Assembly: GCF_000688695.1 (NCBI RefSeq)
Contig: NZ_JIBQ01000002.1
Coordinates: forward strand, 90,208-127,060
Origin: Lonsdalea quercina subsp. quercina
GTDB lineage: Bacteria; Pseudomonadota; Gammaproteobacteria; Enterobacterales; Enterobacteriaceae
Reading direction: 5' to 3'
Length of the DNA stretch: 36,853 nucleotides
Below, in pieces: positions 17,863 to 28,004 of this stretch. The notes below the pieces were generated by a model. The model did not search any database. It was not told where the DNA came from and was given only the letters and a program-made list of their open reading frames with translations. Both the position numbers and the translations under genes were made by a program. Numbering within the stretch: position 1 is the stretch's first letter; every line of letters starts with the position of its first letter.

Positions 17863-17957
17863 CCACGCCCTCGCCCTATTTTTATACAATAATAAACAGA
17901 TTATAGGGTGCCCCGCGGCAACTCAATGTGATTGCGGGGAAATGTCGGCAGATAAAC

Positions 17958-17983
17958 AACAGGGCCGCCGAGGCAGCCCTGTT
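17958..17983 (-). terminator. Terminator after aldB
   Basis: On the minus strand AACAGGGC and GCCCTGTT (genomic 17976-17983 and 17958-17965) form an 8-bp GC-rich stem with a 10-nt loop, followed by TGTTTATC. Confidence 0.6.
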
Positions 17984-18009
17984 CACTTAACGTCGCACCC
18001 ATTTGATGC

Positions 18010-19560
18010 CTAGAACAAGCCCATGGGTTTGTCGGAGTAGCTGACCAACAGGCATTTGGTCTGCTGATAGTGTTCCAGCATCATTTTGTGATTTTCCCGC
18101 CCGATGCCGGACTGTTTGTAACCGCCGAACGCGGCATGCGCCGGATAGGCATGGTAGCAGTTGGTCCACACGCGTCCGGCCTGAATGCCGCGCCCCATGC
18201 GGTAAGTGATGTTCGCATTACGGCTCCATACGCCCGCGCCCAGCCCGTAAGGGGAATCGTTGGCGATCTCCAATGCGTCGTCCAGCGTTTTGAACGTCGT
18301 CACCGCCAGCACAGGTCCGAAGATCTCTTCTTGGAATACCCGCATGTTGTTGCTGCCTTGCAAAATCGTCGGTTCCAGATAGTAGCCCTCGGTCAGATCG
18401 CCGTTCAGCGACTTGCGACGCCCGCCGGTCAGCACCTGTGCGCCCTCTTTCTTACCGATATCGATATAATTGAGGATGGTGTCCAGCTGTCCCGACGACA
18501 CCTGCGCGCCCATCATGGTATGGGCGTCCAGCGGGTTGCCGACGCGAATGGATTCCACCCGCTTGATGGCGCGCTCCATAAAGCGCTCATAAATAGACTC
18601 CTGCACCAGCGCCCGGCTCGGACAGGTACAGACTTCGCCCTGATTGAAGGCGAACAGAGAGAACCCTTCCAGCACTTTGTCGAAGAAGCTGTCCTCTTTG
18701 TCCATGACGTCGGCAAAGAAGATATTGGGGGATTTTCCGCCCAGCTCCAGCGTCACCGGAATGACGTTCTTTGCTGCATAGCCCATGATCTGCTGGCCGA
18801 CTTCGGTCGAGCCGGTGAAGGCGACCTTGGCGATCCGCGGCGATGTTGCCAGATATTCGCCGATCTGCCCGCCTGCGCCGTTAACCACGTTGATCACGCC
18901 CGGCGGCAGCAGATCCTGAATGATCTCCATCATCAACAGGACCGAGAGCGGAGTCAGTTTGGCGGGCTTCAGTACGATACAGTTGCCTGCCGCCAGCGCC
19001 GGCGCCATTTTCCAGCACGCCATCAGCAGCGGAAAGTTCCATGGAATAATCTGCCCGACCACGCCGAGCGGCTCGTGGAAATGGTAAGCCACGGTGTCGT
19101 GATCGATTTCGCTGATCGCGCCTTCCTGCGCCCGGATACAGGCGGCGAAGTAGCGGAAGTGATCGATGCCGAGAGGGACGTCGGCATTGCGGGTTTCGCG
19201 GATCGGTTTGCCGTTATCCCAGGTTTCGGCGTTCGCCAGCAGATCGATATTCTCTTCCATGCGATCGGCGATGCGGTTCAGGATCTGCGCGCGTTCGGCA
19301 GCCGACAGCGCGGCCCAGCCGGCTTTGGCTTCGTGCGCCGCATCCAGCGCCAGATCTACGTCGCGGGTATTTGAGCTGGCGACTTCGCATAACGGTTGTC
19401 CGGTAACGGGCGTCAGGTTGACATAATATTCCCCGCTGGACGGAGGCACCCAGGCGCCGCCGATAAAGTTTTCGTAACGTTTTTTCAGGCTGACATCGAA
19501 GCCGTAGGCTCCAGGCGAAACACGGCTTGAGCTAGAACTGGAAGAAGTGTCATAGGTCAT
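18010..19560 (-). CDS. aldB: NAD(P)-dependent aldehyde dehydrogenase AldB
   Basis: AldB oxidises acetaldehyde and related aldehydes to acids in the cytoplasm. The 516-residue protein (E. coli 512) has the cofactor-binding segments [17 protein letters not shown] and FTGSTEVGQ, the catalytic Glu272 in [10 protein letters not shown], and the nucleophile Cys311 in [11 protein letters not shown]. It ends [15 protein letters not shown], as in E. coli AldB. The N-terminus contains a run of seven serines (residues 6-12), probably a disordered tail. The start ATG has a GGAGACAG-type ribosome binding site. It stands divergent from fdhD. Close relatives such as ExaC share the motifs; AldB fits best. Confidence 0.92.
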   Translation of the reverse strand: MTYDTSSSSSSSRVSPGAYGFDVSLKKRYENFIGGAWVPPSSGEYYVNLTPVTGQPLCEVASSNTRDVDLALDAAHEAKAGWAALSAAERAQILNRIADRMEENIDLLANAETWDNGKPIRETRNADVPLGIDHFRYFAACIRAQEGAISEIDHDTVAYHFHEPLGVVGQIIPWNFPLLMACWKMAPALAAGNCIVLKPAKLTPLSVLLMMEIIQDLLPPGVINVVNGAGGQIGEYLATSPRIAKVAFTGSTEVGQQIMGYAAKNVIPVTLELGGKSPNIFFADVMDKEDSFFDKVLEGFSLFAFNQGEVCTCPSRALVQESIYERFMERAIKRVESIRVGNPLDAHTMMGAQVSSGQLDTILNYIDIGKKEGAQVLTGGRRKSLNGDLTEGYYLEPTILQGSNNMRVFQEEIFGPVLAVTTFKTLDDALEIANDSPYGLGAGVWSRNANITYRMGRGIQAGRVWTNCYHAYPAHAAFGGYKQSGIGRENHKMMLEHYQQTKCLLVSYSDKPMGLF

Positions 19561-19897
19561 TTCTGTCTCCTTTGTATGCTGATGCTGCGGACTGAGCGCT
19601 GTATTCGCAGTGACGACACACGGCCAGCTGATACAGAACGGTATGCTTACCTAAACAGAAAATCGTTGGATTCATCCTAGAGGATGTTAATCAATTGTGA
19701 TAGATACAGGCGGTCTGAAAAAGACGGGAATTCGATTCAGCGCTCATTTTTAGGCAACAAATGGAACCTAATGCGAAACAGCGCATCCTACGTCGTCAGG
19801 CATATTCGTCATCACCCGGGGGAGATAACATTCGCGTCCCGCCGCATGCGGTGAAATACTGATGTCACGACGTCACATCACGACCGCAGGAGTACGG
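19561..19897. promoter_or_regulatory. Divergent aldB / fdhD intergenic region
   Basis: This 337-bp gap has no convincing gene. It contains a short palindrome ATCCT-AG-AGGAT (19674-19685) and, next to it, TTGTGATAG, a half-match to a CRP site. The aldB gene of E. coli is under CRP, Fis and RpoS control, but specific sites cannot be confirmed here. Confidence 0.3.
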
Positions 19898-20725
19898 GTG
19901 AAAAACAACCATTCCCAGCGTGAAGATACGCAAGCTCCCTTGATCGGGGCCAGTCGGCGCACCATCTGGCATCAGGAGGCGTTGGCAGAGCCTCGTCGCG
20001 ACTGGCTGGCGGAAGAGGTGCCGGTAGCTCTGGTCTACAACGGCATATCACACGTGGTGATGATGGCCTCACCCAAAGATCTGGAAGCGTTCGCGCTGGG
20101 TTTTTCACTGTCGGAAGGCATTATTCAGTCGCCGAACGACATCTACGGCATCGACGTCGTGCCAGCCTGTCACGGCATCGAAGTTCAGATTGAGCTTTCC
20201 AGCCGTCGCTTTGCCGGGCTGAAAGCCAGACGCCGCGCAATGGAAGGCCGCACCGGCTGCGGCGTCTGCGGCGTCGAGCAGTTGGAGGAGATAGGCAGGC
20301 CGATAGCGCCGCTTCCCTTCACCCAGACATTTTCACTGTCGCGGCTGGCGTCTGCGCTGGCCCGGTTGCCCGATGTGCAGGTCGTCGGGCAGCGGACCGG
20401 CTGTACCCATGCCGCCGCGTGGATTTCGCCGGAAGGCGCGCTGTTGGGGGGTTGCGAGGATGTCGGCCGACACGTCGCGCTGGATAAACTGCTGGGGATG
20501 CGCGCTCGTCAGCCCTGGCAGCAGGGCGCGGCGTTAGTGTCCAGCCGCGCCAGCTATGAAATGGTGCAAAAATCCGCGCTCTGCGGCGTAGAAATTCTCT
20601 TCGCCGTCTCCGCCGCCACCTCGCTGGCCGTCGACGTCGCTCAACGCAGTCAGCTCACCCTGGTGGGATTTTGTCGTCCGGGGCGCGCGACGGTTTACAC
20701 CCATCCTCAGCGCCTGCGCGACTAA
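19898..20725 (+). CDS. fdhD: Formate dehydrogenase accessory sulfurtransferase FdhD (GTG start)
   Basis: FdhD carries sulfur from IscS to the molybdenum cofactor of formate dehydrogenases, acting in the cytoplasm. It is 275 residues long. Signatures include [29 protein letters not shown], the sulfur-carrying [13 protein letters not shown] (Cys121, Cys124), [38 protein letters not shown] and a C-terminal [13 protein letters not shown] place the start at GTG 19898 because AGGAG lies 5 bases upstream, the N-terminus VKNNHSQ parallels E. coli MKKTQQ, and the cysteines then fall at the E. coli numbers. An in-frame ATG at 19862 lacks a ribosome binding site. No formate dehydrogenase genes are in the window. 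Confidence 0.93.
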   Translation: MKNNHSQREDTQAPLIGASRRTIWHQEALAEPRRDWLAEEVPVALVYNGISHVVMMASPKDLEAFALGFSLSEGIIQSPNDIYGIDVVPACHGIEVQIELSSRRFAGLKARRRAMEGRTGCGVCGVEQLEEIGRPIAPLPFTQTFSLSRLASALARLPDVQVVGQRTGCTHAAAWISPEGALLGGCEDVGRHVALDKLLGMRARQPWQQGAALVSSRASYEMVQKSALCGVEILFAVSAATSLAVDVAQRSQLTLVGFCRPGRATVYTHPQRLRD

Positions 20726-20849
20726 CCGCTTAGACTAATTGGTTGTTAGGCCCAACCATTCTCTTATAAGTGACTGTTGAAAAAGGATTAAAATCAGGAC
20801 GAAACGGCAGAAAGCCAAGAATAACCATTTTCAATATCATTTAATTAAC

Positions 20850-20855
20850 TATAAT
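20850..20855 (+). promoter_or_regulatory. Probable -10 element for sodA
   Basis: TATAAT lies 81 bp upstream of the sodA ATG in an AT-rich leader. The -35 region is poor, as expected for a promoter that depends on an activator such as SoxS. A clear Fur box could not be made out. Confidence 0.4.
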
Positions 20856-20936
20856 GAACTTCATGCTTACGCGGGACTAACAAACCAAGTGCCGCTCCAT
20901 CTATACCAATGCACGCCAACAATGGAGATGCAAAAT

Positions 20937-21563
20937 ATGAGTTACACACTGCCATCCCTGCCCTATGCCTATGACGCACTGGAACCGCATTTCGACAAGC
21001 AAACGATGGAAATCCATCACAGCAAACATCACCAGACCTACGTCAACAACAGCAACGCCGCGTTAGAATCCCTGCCGGAATTCGCGAAACTGTCTCCGGA
21101 AGAACTGATCACCAAACTGGATCAGGTCCCGGCTGATAAGAAAACCGCGCTGCGCAACAACGTGGGCGGCCATGCCAACCACAGCCTGTTCTGGAAAGGC
21201 CTGAAGCTGGACACCACGCTGACCGGCGATCTGAAAGCCGCCATCGAACGCGATTTCGGCAGCGTTGACGCCTTCAAAGAAACTTTTGAGAAAGCAGCGG
21301 CAACCCGTTTCGGTTCCGGCTGGGCCTGGCTGGTGCTGAAAGACGACGGCAAACTGGCGGTAGTCTCAACGGCTAACCAGGATAGCCCGCTGATGGGTGA
21401 AGCCATCTCCGGCGCGTCCGGCTACCCGATCATCGCTCTCGATGTGTGGGAACATGCCTACTACCTGAAATTCCAGAACCGCCGCCCGGACTACATCAAA
21501 GCGTTCTGGAGTGTCGTCAACTGGGACGAAGCCGCAAAACGCTTTGCCGAAGCAAAAAAATAA
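20937..21563 (+). CDS. sodA: Manganese superoxide dismutase SodA
   Basis: SodA disproportionates superoxide in the cytoplasm. The 208-residue protein (E. coli 206) opens [20 protein letters not shown], has metal ligands His27, His82 ([10 protein letters not shown]), Asp169 and His173 ([10 protein letters not shown]), and keeps the Mn-type signature [11 protein letters not shown] with NQDSPLMG. The frame extends upstream to a GTG at 20889, but ATG 20937 matches the family N-terminus and has GGAG upstream. It is a single-gene unit with a strong terminator. Confidence 0.97.
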   Translation: MSYTLPSLPYAYDALEPHFDKQTMEIHHSKHHQTYVNNSNAALESLPEFAKLSPEELITKLDQVPADKKTALRNNVGGHANHSLFWKGLKLDTTLTGDLKAAIERDFGSVDAFKETFEKAAATRFGSGWAWLVLKDDGKLAVVSTANQDSPLMGEAISGASGYPIIALDVWEHAYYLKFQNRRPDYIKAFWSVVNWDEAAKRFAEAKK

Positions 21564-21607
21564 TCTGCCCTAGATAGCCTGCGCCGTTAGCGCGAGCTCA
21601 TCCCCCG

Positions 21608-21640
21608 ACCCGGAATAACCTTAATTATTCCGGGTTTTTT
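21608..21640 (+). terminator. Terminator after sodA
   Basis: ACCCGGAATAA (21608-21618) pairs perfectly with TTATTCCGGGT (21625-21635), followed by a run of T. A textbook intrinsic terminator. Confidence 0.9.
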
Positions 21641-21842
21641 ATTTCCGCATTTCATTCCTTAATACCGAAGTAAATAGTAAAGCTTTCCTTTAGCATGCCG
21701 ATAATTTTCTCGAGCCCTCTTTGATTATTTTCCACCATCCTGTCCAGGTCGGGGGAGATATTCTTCTGGCTAAAACAAATAGCAAATCAACACATTAGGG
21801 ATCTCCCTTAATGACTGAGTTCATTAATAATGGAAGAGTAAA

Positions 21843-23735
21843 ATGGCGATTAAAATAGAAAATATAAAGGTAGGTAAGAAGTTAGGATTAGGCTTCTCTC
21901 TAATTTTAGCGCTGACCCTCCTTATAGCTGCTGTTGGGATGATGTACATCGGGACGCTGAAAGATCGCTTCGATAAAGCGACTTTTAGTGCCCAGATCAA
22001 CGATGAAGTCAACCAGGCTCGCTATTATCGCGTTCTGTACAGCGCGGGGTACCACCCCGATGCCATCAAAAACAATAGCAAACATATTAACAACATCGTC
22101 AATTTAGTCAGCGAAGCAAAAAATAAGTCCTGGTATTTAGATTACGAAGACCGTTTGCAAAAAATATCTGATGCCATTGTCGAATATCAGAAAAAACAAA
22201 AAGATTATGTGGATGCGGTAAATAAAAAAGATCAGATAAGACAAAGCTGGAATATTTCTGACACGCAAACCGCATTAAATGCCTTTGAGCAACAGATTAA
22301 AAATGAAGGTAATTTTCCGCTACAACTCCAAATAGCCAATTTGGATCTCAAACTCACCAACATCCGCTATCAGGCCCGCGGCCTGCTGCTCGCCCTGAAT
22401 GAGGACGCGGAGAAGTCGCTCATCGCCGCGCAGGAAGACGCCGAACAAACGCTGAACCAGTTAATCCAGACGCAACCTGAAGACCGTAAAGCACAGTTGG
22501 CTCCGCTCGTCACATCGCTATCGAACTACAAATCTCAGGTGCGAGCCTATCTTCCGGCTTATCAGGAAGAACTCAAACAGGTCGATCTGCTCGGCGTCCA
22601 GGCCAGTAACCTGATTTCACAGGTCACCAGCATGGTGGACAACGAAACACTCGCGACCCAGAAAGATATCAACGAAGCTACGCTGTGGCTGTCCCTGACG
22701 GCGCTAATCACGCTGCTGCTGGGTATCACCATCGCCCTGTATATCTCTCGCCAGATTACACAACCCTTGAACCAGACCGTCGGTATCGCCGAAAGCATTG
22801 CTGCCGGCGACCTCACCATGCCGATCGCCACAACCCGTCGCGACGAGCTCGGGATGCTGCTAAACGCGATGGCGAAGATGAAAGCCAATCTGCACAACAT
22901 CATTGACGATATTCGTCTGGGCGTTAGCCAGATCAACACCGCCGCCCGAGAAATCGTAGCGGGCAATGACGATCTGTCTTCCCGCACGGAGTCTCAGGCG
23001 GCAGCCGTGGAAGAAACCGCCGCCAGCATGGAACAGCTGACATCGACCGTGAAACAGAACGCCGGCAACGCCCATCACGCCAATAAACTGGTGCTGGACG
23101 CCACCCAGACCGCGCAGTCCGGCGGCAAACTGGTGGAAGAGGTGGTCAAGACCATGTCTGAAATAGAAGGCAGCTCGAAACGCATTGCTGAAATCACTTC
23201 CGTGATTAACGGCATCGCCTTCCAGACGAATATTCTGGCGCTCAACGCCGCGGTCGAAGCCGCTCGCGCCGGTGAACAAGGCAGAGGATTCGCCGTGGTC
23301 GCCGGCGAAGTGCGTAATCTGGCGCAGCGCAGTTCTCAGGCAGCGAAAGAGATTGAAGGGCTGATCTCCACCTCCGTGAATCAGGTCGGGCACGGCGCGA
23401 GACTGGTGAATGATGCAGGGAAAACGATGCACGACATCGTGACTTCGGTCACGCACGTCCATGACATCATGGGCGAAATTACGGTTGCTTCGGATGAGCA
23501 AAGCCGTGGGATTGCGCAGGTTAATGAAGCCATCGTGGATATGGACAGCAGCACGCAGCAGAATGCCGCGTTAGTTCAGGAGTCCACCGCCGCCGCCAGC
23601 TCGCTGGAAGAGCAGGCGATTGTGTTGTCCAATGCCATTGCGGTCTTCCGTCTCTCCAGTACGCAGGAGCGGGAAAACAGCGGGCAGCAGGCGCTGACCA
23701 GCGGTCATGCACAGCAGCTGACCTACAACCCGTAA
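21843..23735 (+). CDS. Methyl-accepting chemotaxis protein with a helical periplasmic sensor
   Basis: A 630-residue chemoreceptor. Transmembrane segment 1 is at about 14-36 and transmembrane segment 2 at about 280-302. The roughly 240-residue periplasmic part between them is Gln/Lys/Asn-rich and all-helical, resembling the helical bimodular (HBM) sensor class. A HAMP domain follows (SRQITQPLNQTVGIAESIAAG onward), then the cytoplasmic signalling helices with the conserved tip at about 458-498 (GIAFQTNILALNAAVEAARA, GRGFAVVAGEVRNLAQRS). The C-terminus lacks the NWETF-type tether for CheR/CheB, so it is probably modified with help from other receptors. GGAAGAG precedes the ATG. The gene is monocistronic. 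HBM receptors often sense organic acids; this ligand is unknown. Confidence 0.9.
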   Translation: MAIKIENIKVGKKLGLGFSLILALTLLIAAVGMMYIGTLKDRFDKATFSAQINDEVNQARYYRVLYSAGYHPDAIKNNSKHINNIVNLVSEAKNKSWYLDYEDRLQKISDAIVEYQKKQKDYVDAVNKKDQIRQSWNISDTQTALNAFEQQIKNEGNFPLQLQIANLDLKLTNIRYQARGLLLALNEDAEKSLIAAQEDAEQTLNQLIQTQPEDRKAQLAPLVTSLSNYKSQVRAYLPAYQEELKQVDLLGVQASNLISQVTSMVDNETLATQKDINEATLWLSLTALITLLLGITIALYISRQITQPLNQTVGIAESIAAGDLTMPIATTRRDELGMLLNAMAKMKANLHNIIDDIRLGVSQINTAAREIVAGNDDLSSRTESQAAAVEETAASMEQLTSTVKQNAGNAHHANKLVLDATQTAQSGGKLVEEVVKTMSEIEGSSKRIAEITSVINGIAFQTNILALNAAVEAARAGEQGRGFAVVAGEVRNLAQRSSQAAKEIEGLISTSVNQVGHGARLVNDAGKTMHDIVTSVTHVHDIMGEITVASDEQSRGIAQVNEAIVDMDSSTQQNAALVQESTAAASSLEEQAIVLSNAIAVFRLSSTQERENSGQQALTSGHAQQLTYNP

Positions 23736-23773
23736 TATCACACTCCGGCAACGCCGGAAGCGCGAGTCACCTC

Positions 23774-23803
23774 GACGGGCTAAGAAAACCCTCTCAGCCC
23801 GTC
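23774..23803. terminator. Hairpin between the chemoreceptor and yiaF-like genes
   Basis: GACGGGCT (23774-23781) pairs with AGCCCGTC (23796-23803) in the 76-bp gap between convergent genes. T-tracts are short, so efficiency is uncertain. Confidence 0.45.
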
Positions 23804-23811
23804 ATTCACAC

Positions 23812-24561
23812 TTAACGCACGGCAATCAGCGGCTGCGCCTTCAAGATCGTCGCCAGATTCTGCTGCTGCGAAGAAAGCTGCGTCATCATGCCGTTGTACT
23901 GGTCAACCTGCGCCTGCGTCTGGAACTGCACGCCATTGCCGTTGAATGTCACCTGAGCGCCCTGCGTTTGCAGATAGTCGCCGACCTGCACCAGCGTCTG
24001 CGCAAAAGAGATACTGACCGGCACCACCGCCGCGACGGCCGTCGCTGGTTTCGTCACCACACGCTCATACACCCGGTTATAAACCGCCTGAACGTCTTCC
24101 GGCTGCTTCAGCGCGTGTCGGGCGTTGTCCGCCTGCACTTTGGCGGTCTGCGTCTGCTGACTGAGCAGATTCAGAGCGCCGGTGCTTTGACGCAGATTTT
24201 CCCGCTCAGTCAGATAATCCTGCGGCACGCGAATGCGTGCGACCTGCTCCAGCATCGGCGTTAAGCTGCCCGCCAGCGCCTGATCCAACTGCTGACCAAA
24301 GCCCGTCAGAATCGCGTAATCCTGCGCATAACGACCGAAACTCTGCTTTTGCTGGTCCGTCAATCCCGGCAGCTGACGCCCCGGTTCCTGTTCCACACCC
24401 TGCAAGAATGCGTTGAACGCCTGGCGCTGCTCTTTGTCTTTATCACCACAGGCCGCCAGTTGCAGCGTCATCAAAACCATAATCACCGGCATCAGCCAGC
24501 GCGAACGGATATCCGCCAACATGTCTACTACTCCTGTTTTTTGTTTCGCCGTCTTGCTCAT
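23812..24561 (-). CDS. yiaF: DUF3053 lipoprotein, YiaF-like
   Basis: A 249-residue protein with a signal anchor (WLMPVIMVLMTLQLAAC) ending in a lipobox LAAC, followed by a helical domain. It matches E. coli YiaF (DUF3053, 236 aa) across motifs such as RQAFNAFLQ, DYAILTGF, IRVPQDYLT, the KVQADNARHALKQ helix and VGDYLQTQGAQVTFNGNGVQF. The function is not known. The frame runs on to 24693, but ATG 24561 has AGGGG 9 bases upstream and gives a sensible signal peptide. In E. coli yiaF lies beside ghrB; here ghrB is 9 kb to the right. Confidence 0.82.
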   Translation of the reverse strand: MSKTAKQKTGVVDMLADIRSRWLMPVIMVLMTLQLAACGDKDKEQRQAFNAFLQGVEQEPGRQLPGLTDQQKQSFGRYAQDYAILTGFGQQLDQALAGSLTPMLEQVARIRVPQDYLTERENLRQSTGALNLLSQQTQTAKVQADNARHALKQPEDVQAVYNRVYERVVTKPATAVAAVVPVSISFAQTLVQVGDYLQTQGAQVTFNGNGVQFQTQAQVDQYNGMMTQLSSQQQNLATILKAQPLIAVR

Positions 24562-24700
24562 AGAAGATTCCCCTGATAAGCATAGCCGAACGGCTTTCCC
24601 GCAAGATGAAAAACAGCGCGCATAATCTGGCTGTTCTCCCCGTAGAGGCTGCGGTGAGATACCGCAACGCAGCCATGTCACACTCAACCGCACCCACCTA

Positions 24701-24726
24701 AAAAAACAGGGCCATTAAGGCCCTGT
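24701..24726 (-). terminator. Terminator after glyS
   Basis: On the minus strand ACAGGGCC, loop TTAAT, GGCCCTGT, then a T7 tract. A strong intrinsic terminator 24 bp after the glyS stop. Confidence 0.9.
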
Positions 24727-24749
24727 CGTCATTCAGCGAGCACAAATTC

Positions 24750-26819
24750 TTACTGCAACACCGAAATGTCAGCCACTTTCAGGAACAGGTTACTCAGTTC
24801 GTTGAGCAGCGTCAGGCGGTTGATCCGCACCTCCTGCTCTTCCGCGTTCACCATAACCTTGTCGAAGAAGCTATCCACCGGCTCACGCAGCTGCGCCAGC
24901 TCAACCAGCGCTTCCTGATAACGCCCTTCAGCGAACCACGGGGCCAGTTTACTGTTCAATGCGGTCACGTAGGTCGCCAGCTGAATCTCTTCTTTTTCCT
25001 TCAGCAGCGAGGCCTGCACGCTGTCATTCAGGCTTTCGGTCGACTTCGCTAGAATGTTGGACACGCGTTTGTTGGCTGCCGCCAACGCAACCGCCTGTTC
25101 CAGCGTACGGAAGTGACTGACGGCCTTCACGCGGGCATCGAAGTCGGCCGGACGGGTCGGACGACGCGCCAGCACTGCCTGAATGGTATCTACCGTATGA
25201 CCTTCTTCCTGATACCAGGCGCGGAAACGGCCCAACATGAATTCGATTACGTCATCGACCACATTGGCGTTAGTCAGCTTGTCGCCATACAGACGCACGG
25301 CTTCTTCCGTCAGCGTTTGCAGATCCAGCGGCAGCTGTTTCTCTACGATGATGCGCAGAGCGCCCAGCGCGGCGCGGCGCAGCGCGAACGGGTCTTTATC
25401 GCCTTTCGGATGCTGACCAATGCCGAAGATCCCAGCCAGGGTATCCATTTTGTCAGCGATAGCTAACGCACACGCGACCGGAGACGAAGGCAGATCGTCG
25501 CCAGCAAAACGCGGCTGATATTGCTCGTTCAGCGCGACCGCGACATCTTCGTCTTCACCGTCATGACGCGCATAGTGCATACCCATGACGCCCTGCGTAT
25601 CGGTGAATTCGAACACCATGTTGGTCATCAGATCGCATTTGGACAGCAGGCCCGCGCGCGTTGCATGATTGACGTCTGCGCCAATCTGCTTCGCCACCCA
25701 TCCGGCCAGCGCCTGAATGCGATCGGTTTTATCTCGCAGTGAACCCAACTGCTGCTGGAACAGTACGGTTTCCAGACGCGGCAGATGGTCTTCAAGACGT
25801 TTTTTACGGTCGGTATTGAAGAAGAATTCGGCATCCGCCAGACGCGGACGCACCACTTTTTCGTTACCCGCAATAATCTGCTGCGGATCTTTCGACTCGA
25901 TATTGGCTACGAAGATGAAGTGCGGCAACAGCTTGCCCGCGTCGTCGTAAACCGGGAAATATTTCTGGTCGCCTTTCATGGTATACACCAGCGCTTCCGC
26001 AGGCACCGCCAGGAATTTTTCTTCGAATGTCGCCGTCAGCACCACCGGCCATTCGACCAGAGACGCCACTTCTTCCAGCAGGCTTTCGCTCAGATCGGCT
26101 TTTCCGCCAATCTTCTGCGCGGCCTGTTCTGCATCGCGTTTGATCATCGCTTTACGCGCTTCGTAGTCTGCAACCACTTTGCCGCGTTCGAGCAAAATTT
26201 CAGGATATTGATCGGCATTATCGATGGTGAATTCGGCTTCGCCCATGAAGCGGTGGCCGCGCAGCGTGCGAGCAGATTCGATGCCCAGCACGGTGCCGGG
26301 GATCAGCTCGTCACCCAGCAGCATCGTCACGGTATGAACCGGGCGAACAAACTGCACATCTGAGTTGCCCCAGCGCATCAGTTTCGGGATCGGCAGTTTG
26401 CCGAGTGCCACGCTCACCATGCCCGGCAGCAGAGTTTGCGCCGCCTGGCCTTTGACCTGCGCACGGAACAGCAGCCATTCGCCCTTGTCGGTGGTCAAGC
26501 GTTCGGCCTGATCGACGGTGATGCCGCAACCGCGCGCCCATCCTTCGGCCGCCTTGGTCGGCTGACCGCTGGCGTCGAACGCCTGCGAGATGGCCGGTCC
26601 GCGTTTTTCAACTTCACGATCCGGTTGAGACGCGCTCAACGCGGTCACCTTGAGCGCCAGACGACGCGGCGCGGCGAACCAGTTCACCGCCTGGTAGGTC
26701 AGGCCTGCCGCATCCAGTTCAGCGCTGAAATTGGCGGCAAAAGATTGCGCTAGCTGACGGAGAGCCTTCGGCGGCAGCTCTTCCGTGCCGATTTCCACCA
26801 AAAAAGTTTTATCAGTCAT
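24750..26819 (-). CDS. glyS: Glycyl-tRNA synthetase beta subunit GlyS
   Basis: The beta subunit of the alpha2beta2 glycyl-tRNA synthetase; it binds tRNA-Gly. It is 689 residues long, the same as E. coli. Motifs along the chain include [20 protein letters not shown] at the start, the B3/B4-like middle region with [15 protein letters not shown] and [15 protein letters not shown], the HD-type domain [49 protein letters not shown], and a C-terminal anticodon-binding domain ending [13 protein letters not shown]. It starts 6 bp after glyQ and ends at a strong terminator. Confidence 0.97.
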   Translation of the reverse strand: MTDKTFLVEIGTEELPPKALRQLAQSFAANFSAELDAAGLTYQAVNWFAAPRRLALKVTALSASQPDREVEKRGPAISQAFDASGQPTKAAEGWARGCGITVDQAERLTTDKGEWLLFRAQVKGQAAQTLLPGMVSVALGKLPIPKLMRWGNSDVQFVRPVHTVTMLLGDELIPGTVLGIESARTLRGHRFMGEAEFTIDNADQYPEILLERGKVVADYEARKAMIKRDAEQAAQKIGGKADLSESLLEEVASLVEWPVVLTATFEEKFLAVPAEALVYTMKGDQKYFPVYDDAGKLLPHFIFVANIESKDPQQIIAGNEKVVRPRLADAEFFFNTDRKKRLEDHLPRLETVLFQQQLGSLRDKTDRIQALAGWVAKQIGADVNHATRAGLLSKCDLMTNMVFEFTDTQGVMGMHYARHDGEDEDVAVALNEQYQPRFAGDDLPSSPVACALAIADKMDTLAGIFGIGQHPKGDKDPFALRRAALGALRIIVEKQLPLDLQTLTEEAVRLYGDKLTNANVVDDVIEFMLGRFRAWYQEEGHTVDTIQAVLARRPTRPADFDARVKAVSHFRTLEQAVALAAANKRVSNILAKSTESLNDSVQASLLKEKEEIQLATYVTALNSKLAPWFAEGRYQEALVELAQLREPVDSFFDKVMVNAEEQEVRINRLTLLNELSNLFLKVADISVLQ

Positions 26820-26825
26820 GGCCTG

Positions 26826-27740
26826 TTAGCTCTCTTTTCTATTACACATCGGGAAGCCCAGCGCCTCGCGGGAGGCGTAGTAGGCTTCGGCTACCGCTTT
26901 GGTCAGCGTGCGAATGCGCAAAATGTAACGCTGACGTTCGGTAACGGAAATCGCCTTGCGCGCGTCCAGCAGGTTGAAGCTGTGGGCGGCCTTCAGGATA
27001 CGTTCGTAGGCAGGCAGCGGCAGCGGGTTTTCCAGCGCCAGCAGTTCCTGAGCCTCTTTTTCATACTGCGCGAAGCAGGTAAAGAGGAAATCGACGTCGG
27101 CATGTTCGAAATTGTAGGTCGACTGCTCCACTTCATTCTGATGGAACACGTCGCCGTAGGTGGTTTTGCCGAGAGGGCCATCGCTCCACACCAGATCGTA
27201 AACGCTGTCCACTCCCTGGATATACATCGCCAGACGCTCCAGCCCGTAGGTGATCTCACCCGTAACCGGTTTGCATTCCAGACCGCCCACCTGCTGGAAG
27301 TAAGTGAACTGCGTCACTTCCATGCCGTTCAGCCACACTTCCCAACCCAGACCCCAGGCGCCCAGCGTCGGGTTTTCCCAGTTGTCTTCAACGAAGCGAA
27401 TATCGTGGATCGTGGGGTCAAGACCCAGCGCCTTCAGCGAGCCGAGATACAGCTCCTGGATGTTTTCCGGCGACGGCTTGATGATCACCTGGAACTGATA
27501 GTAGTGCTGCAGACGGTTGGGGTTTTCGCCGTAGCGTCCATCGGTAGGACGACGTGACGGCTGGACATAGGCGGCGGCAATCGGCTCTGGGCCGAGCGCC
27601 CGCAGGCAGGTCATGGGGTGAGAGGTTCCCGCGCCAACTTCCATGTCCAACGGTTGAACAATGGTACAGCCCTGGCGCGCCCAATAATCCTGTAACGTCA
27701 GGATGAGGCCCTGGAAGGTCTTGGTATCAAACTTTTGCAT
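26826..27740 (-). CDS. glyQ: Glycyl-tRNA synthetase alpha subunit GlyQ
   Basis: The catalytic alpha subunit, which forms glycyl-adenylate. The 304-residue protein (E. coli 303) has [20 protein letters not shown] at the N-terminus, [39 protein letters not shown] (class II core), [20 protein letters not shown], and a C-terminal [15 protein letters not shown]. The frame can be extended to a TTG at 27761, but ATG 27740 gives the family start. No strong Shine-Dalgarno sequence is seen there. It is the first gene of the glyQ-glyS operon. The 264-bp upstream gap (27741-28004) contains only a GC-rich hairpin area after the neighbouring permease. Confidence 0.97.
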   Translation of the reverse strand: MQKFDTKTFQGLILTLQDYWARQGCTIVQPLDMEVGAGTSHPMTCLRALGPEPIAAAYVQPSRRPTDGRYGENPNRLQHYYQFQVIIKPSPENIQELYLGSLKALGLDPTIHDIRFVEDNWENPTLGAWGLGWEVWLNGMEVTQFTYFQQVGGLECKPVTGEITYGLERLAMYIQGVDSVYDLVWSDGPLGKTTYGDVFHQNEVEQSTYNFEHADVDFLFTCFAQYEKEAQELLALENPLPLPAYERILKAAHSFNLLDARKAISVTERQRYILRIRTLTKAVAEAYYASREALGFPMCNRKES

Positions 27741-28004
27741 TTGGATTCGCACGCGATACAAGTGGATTTACAATGAATGCGCCAGTATACCCTCTGAGTG
27801 CAAGATATACAGCCGGAATGCGGCAACAAGTTCATATCCGGACGAATTTACCACGCGTGGCGGGACGCGGTTTCCCAGCCCGAACGCGACGGCAATCCGG
27901 GCCAAAACCCATCGCATTCGAACGTGACTGCGCGAAGGGCTTACGGCATTCGCCGCCGTCCTTCGCTCCCGCCAATGAAGGCGAAACGGGCGGGAACCGG
28001 AGCG

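Noticed and set aside
18070-19374. Long open frame (434 codons) on the plus strand opposite aldB
   Set aside because: It is a codon-bias shadow of the high-GC aldB gene. The translation is Arg/His/Gln-rich with no domain.
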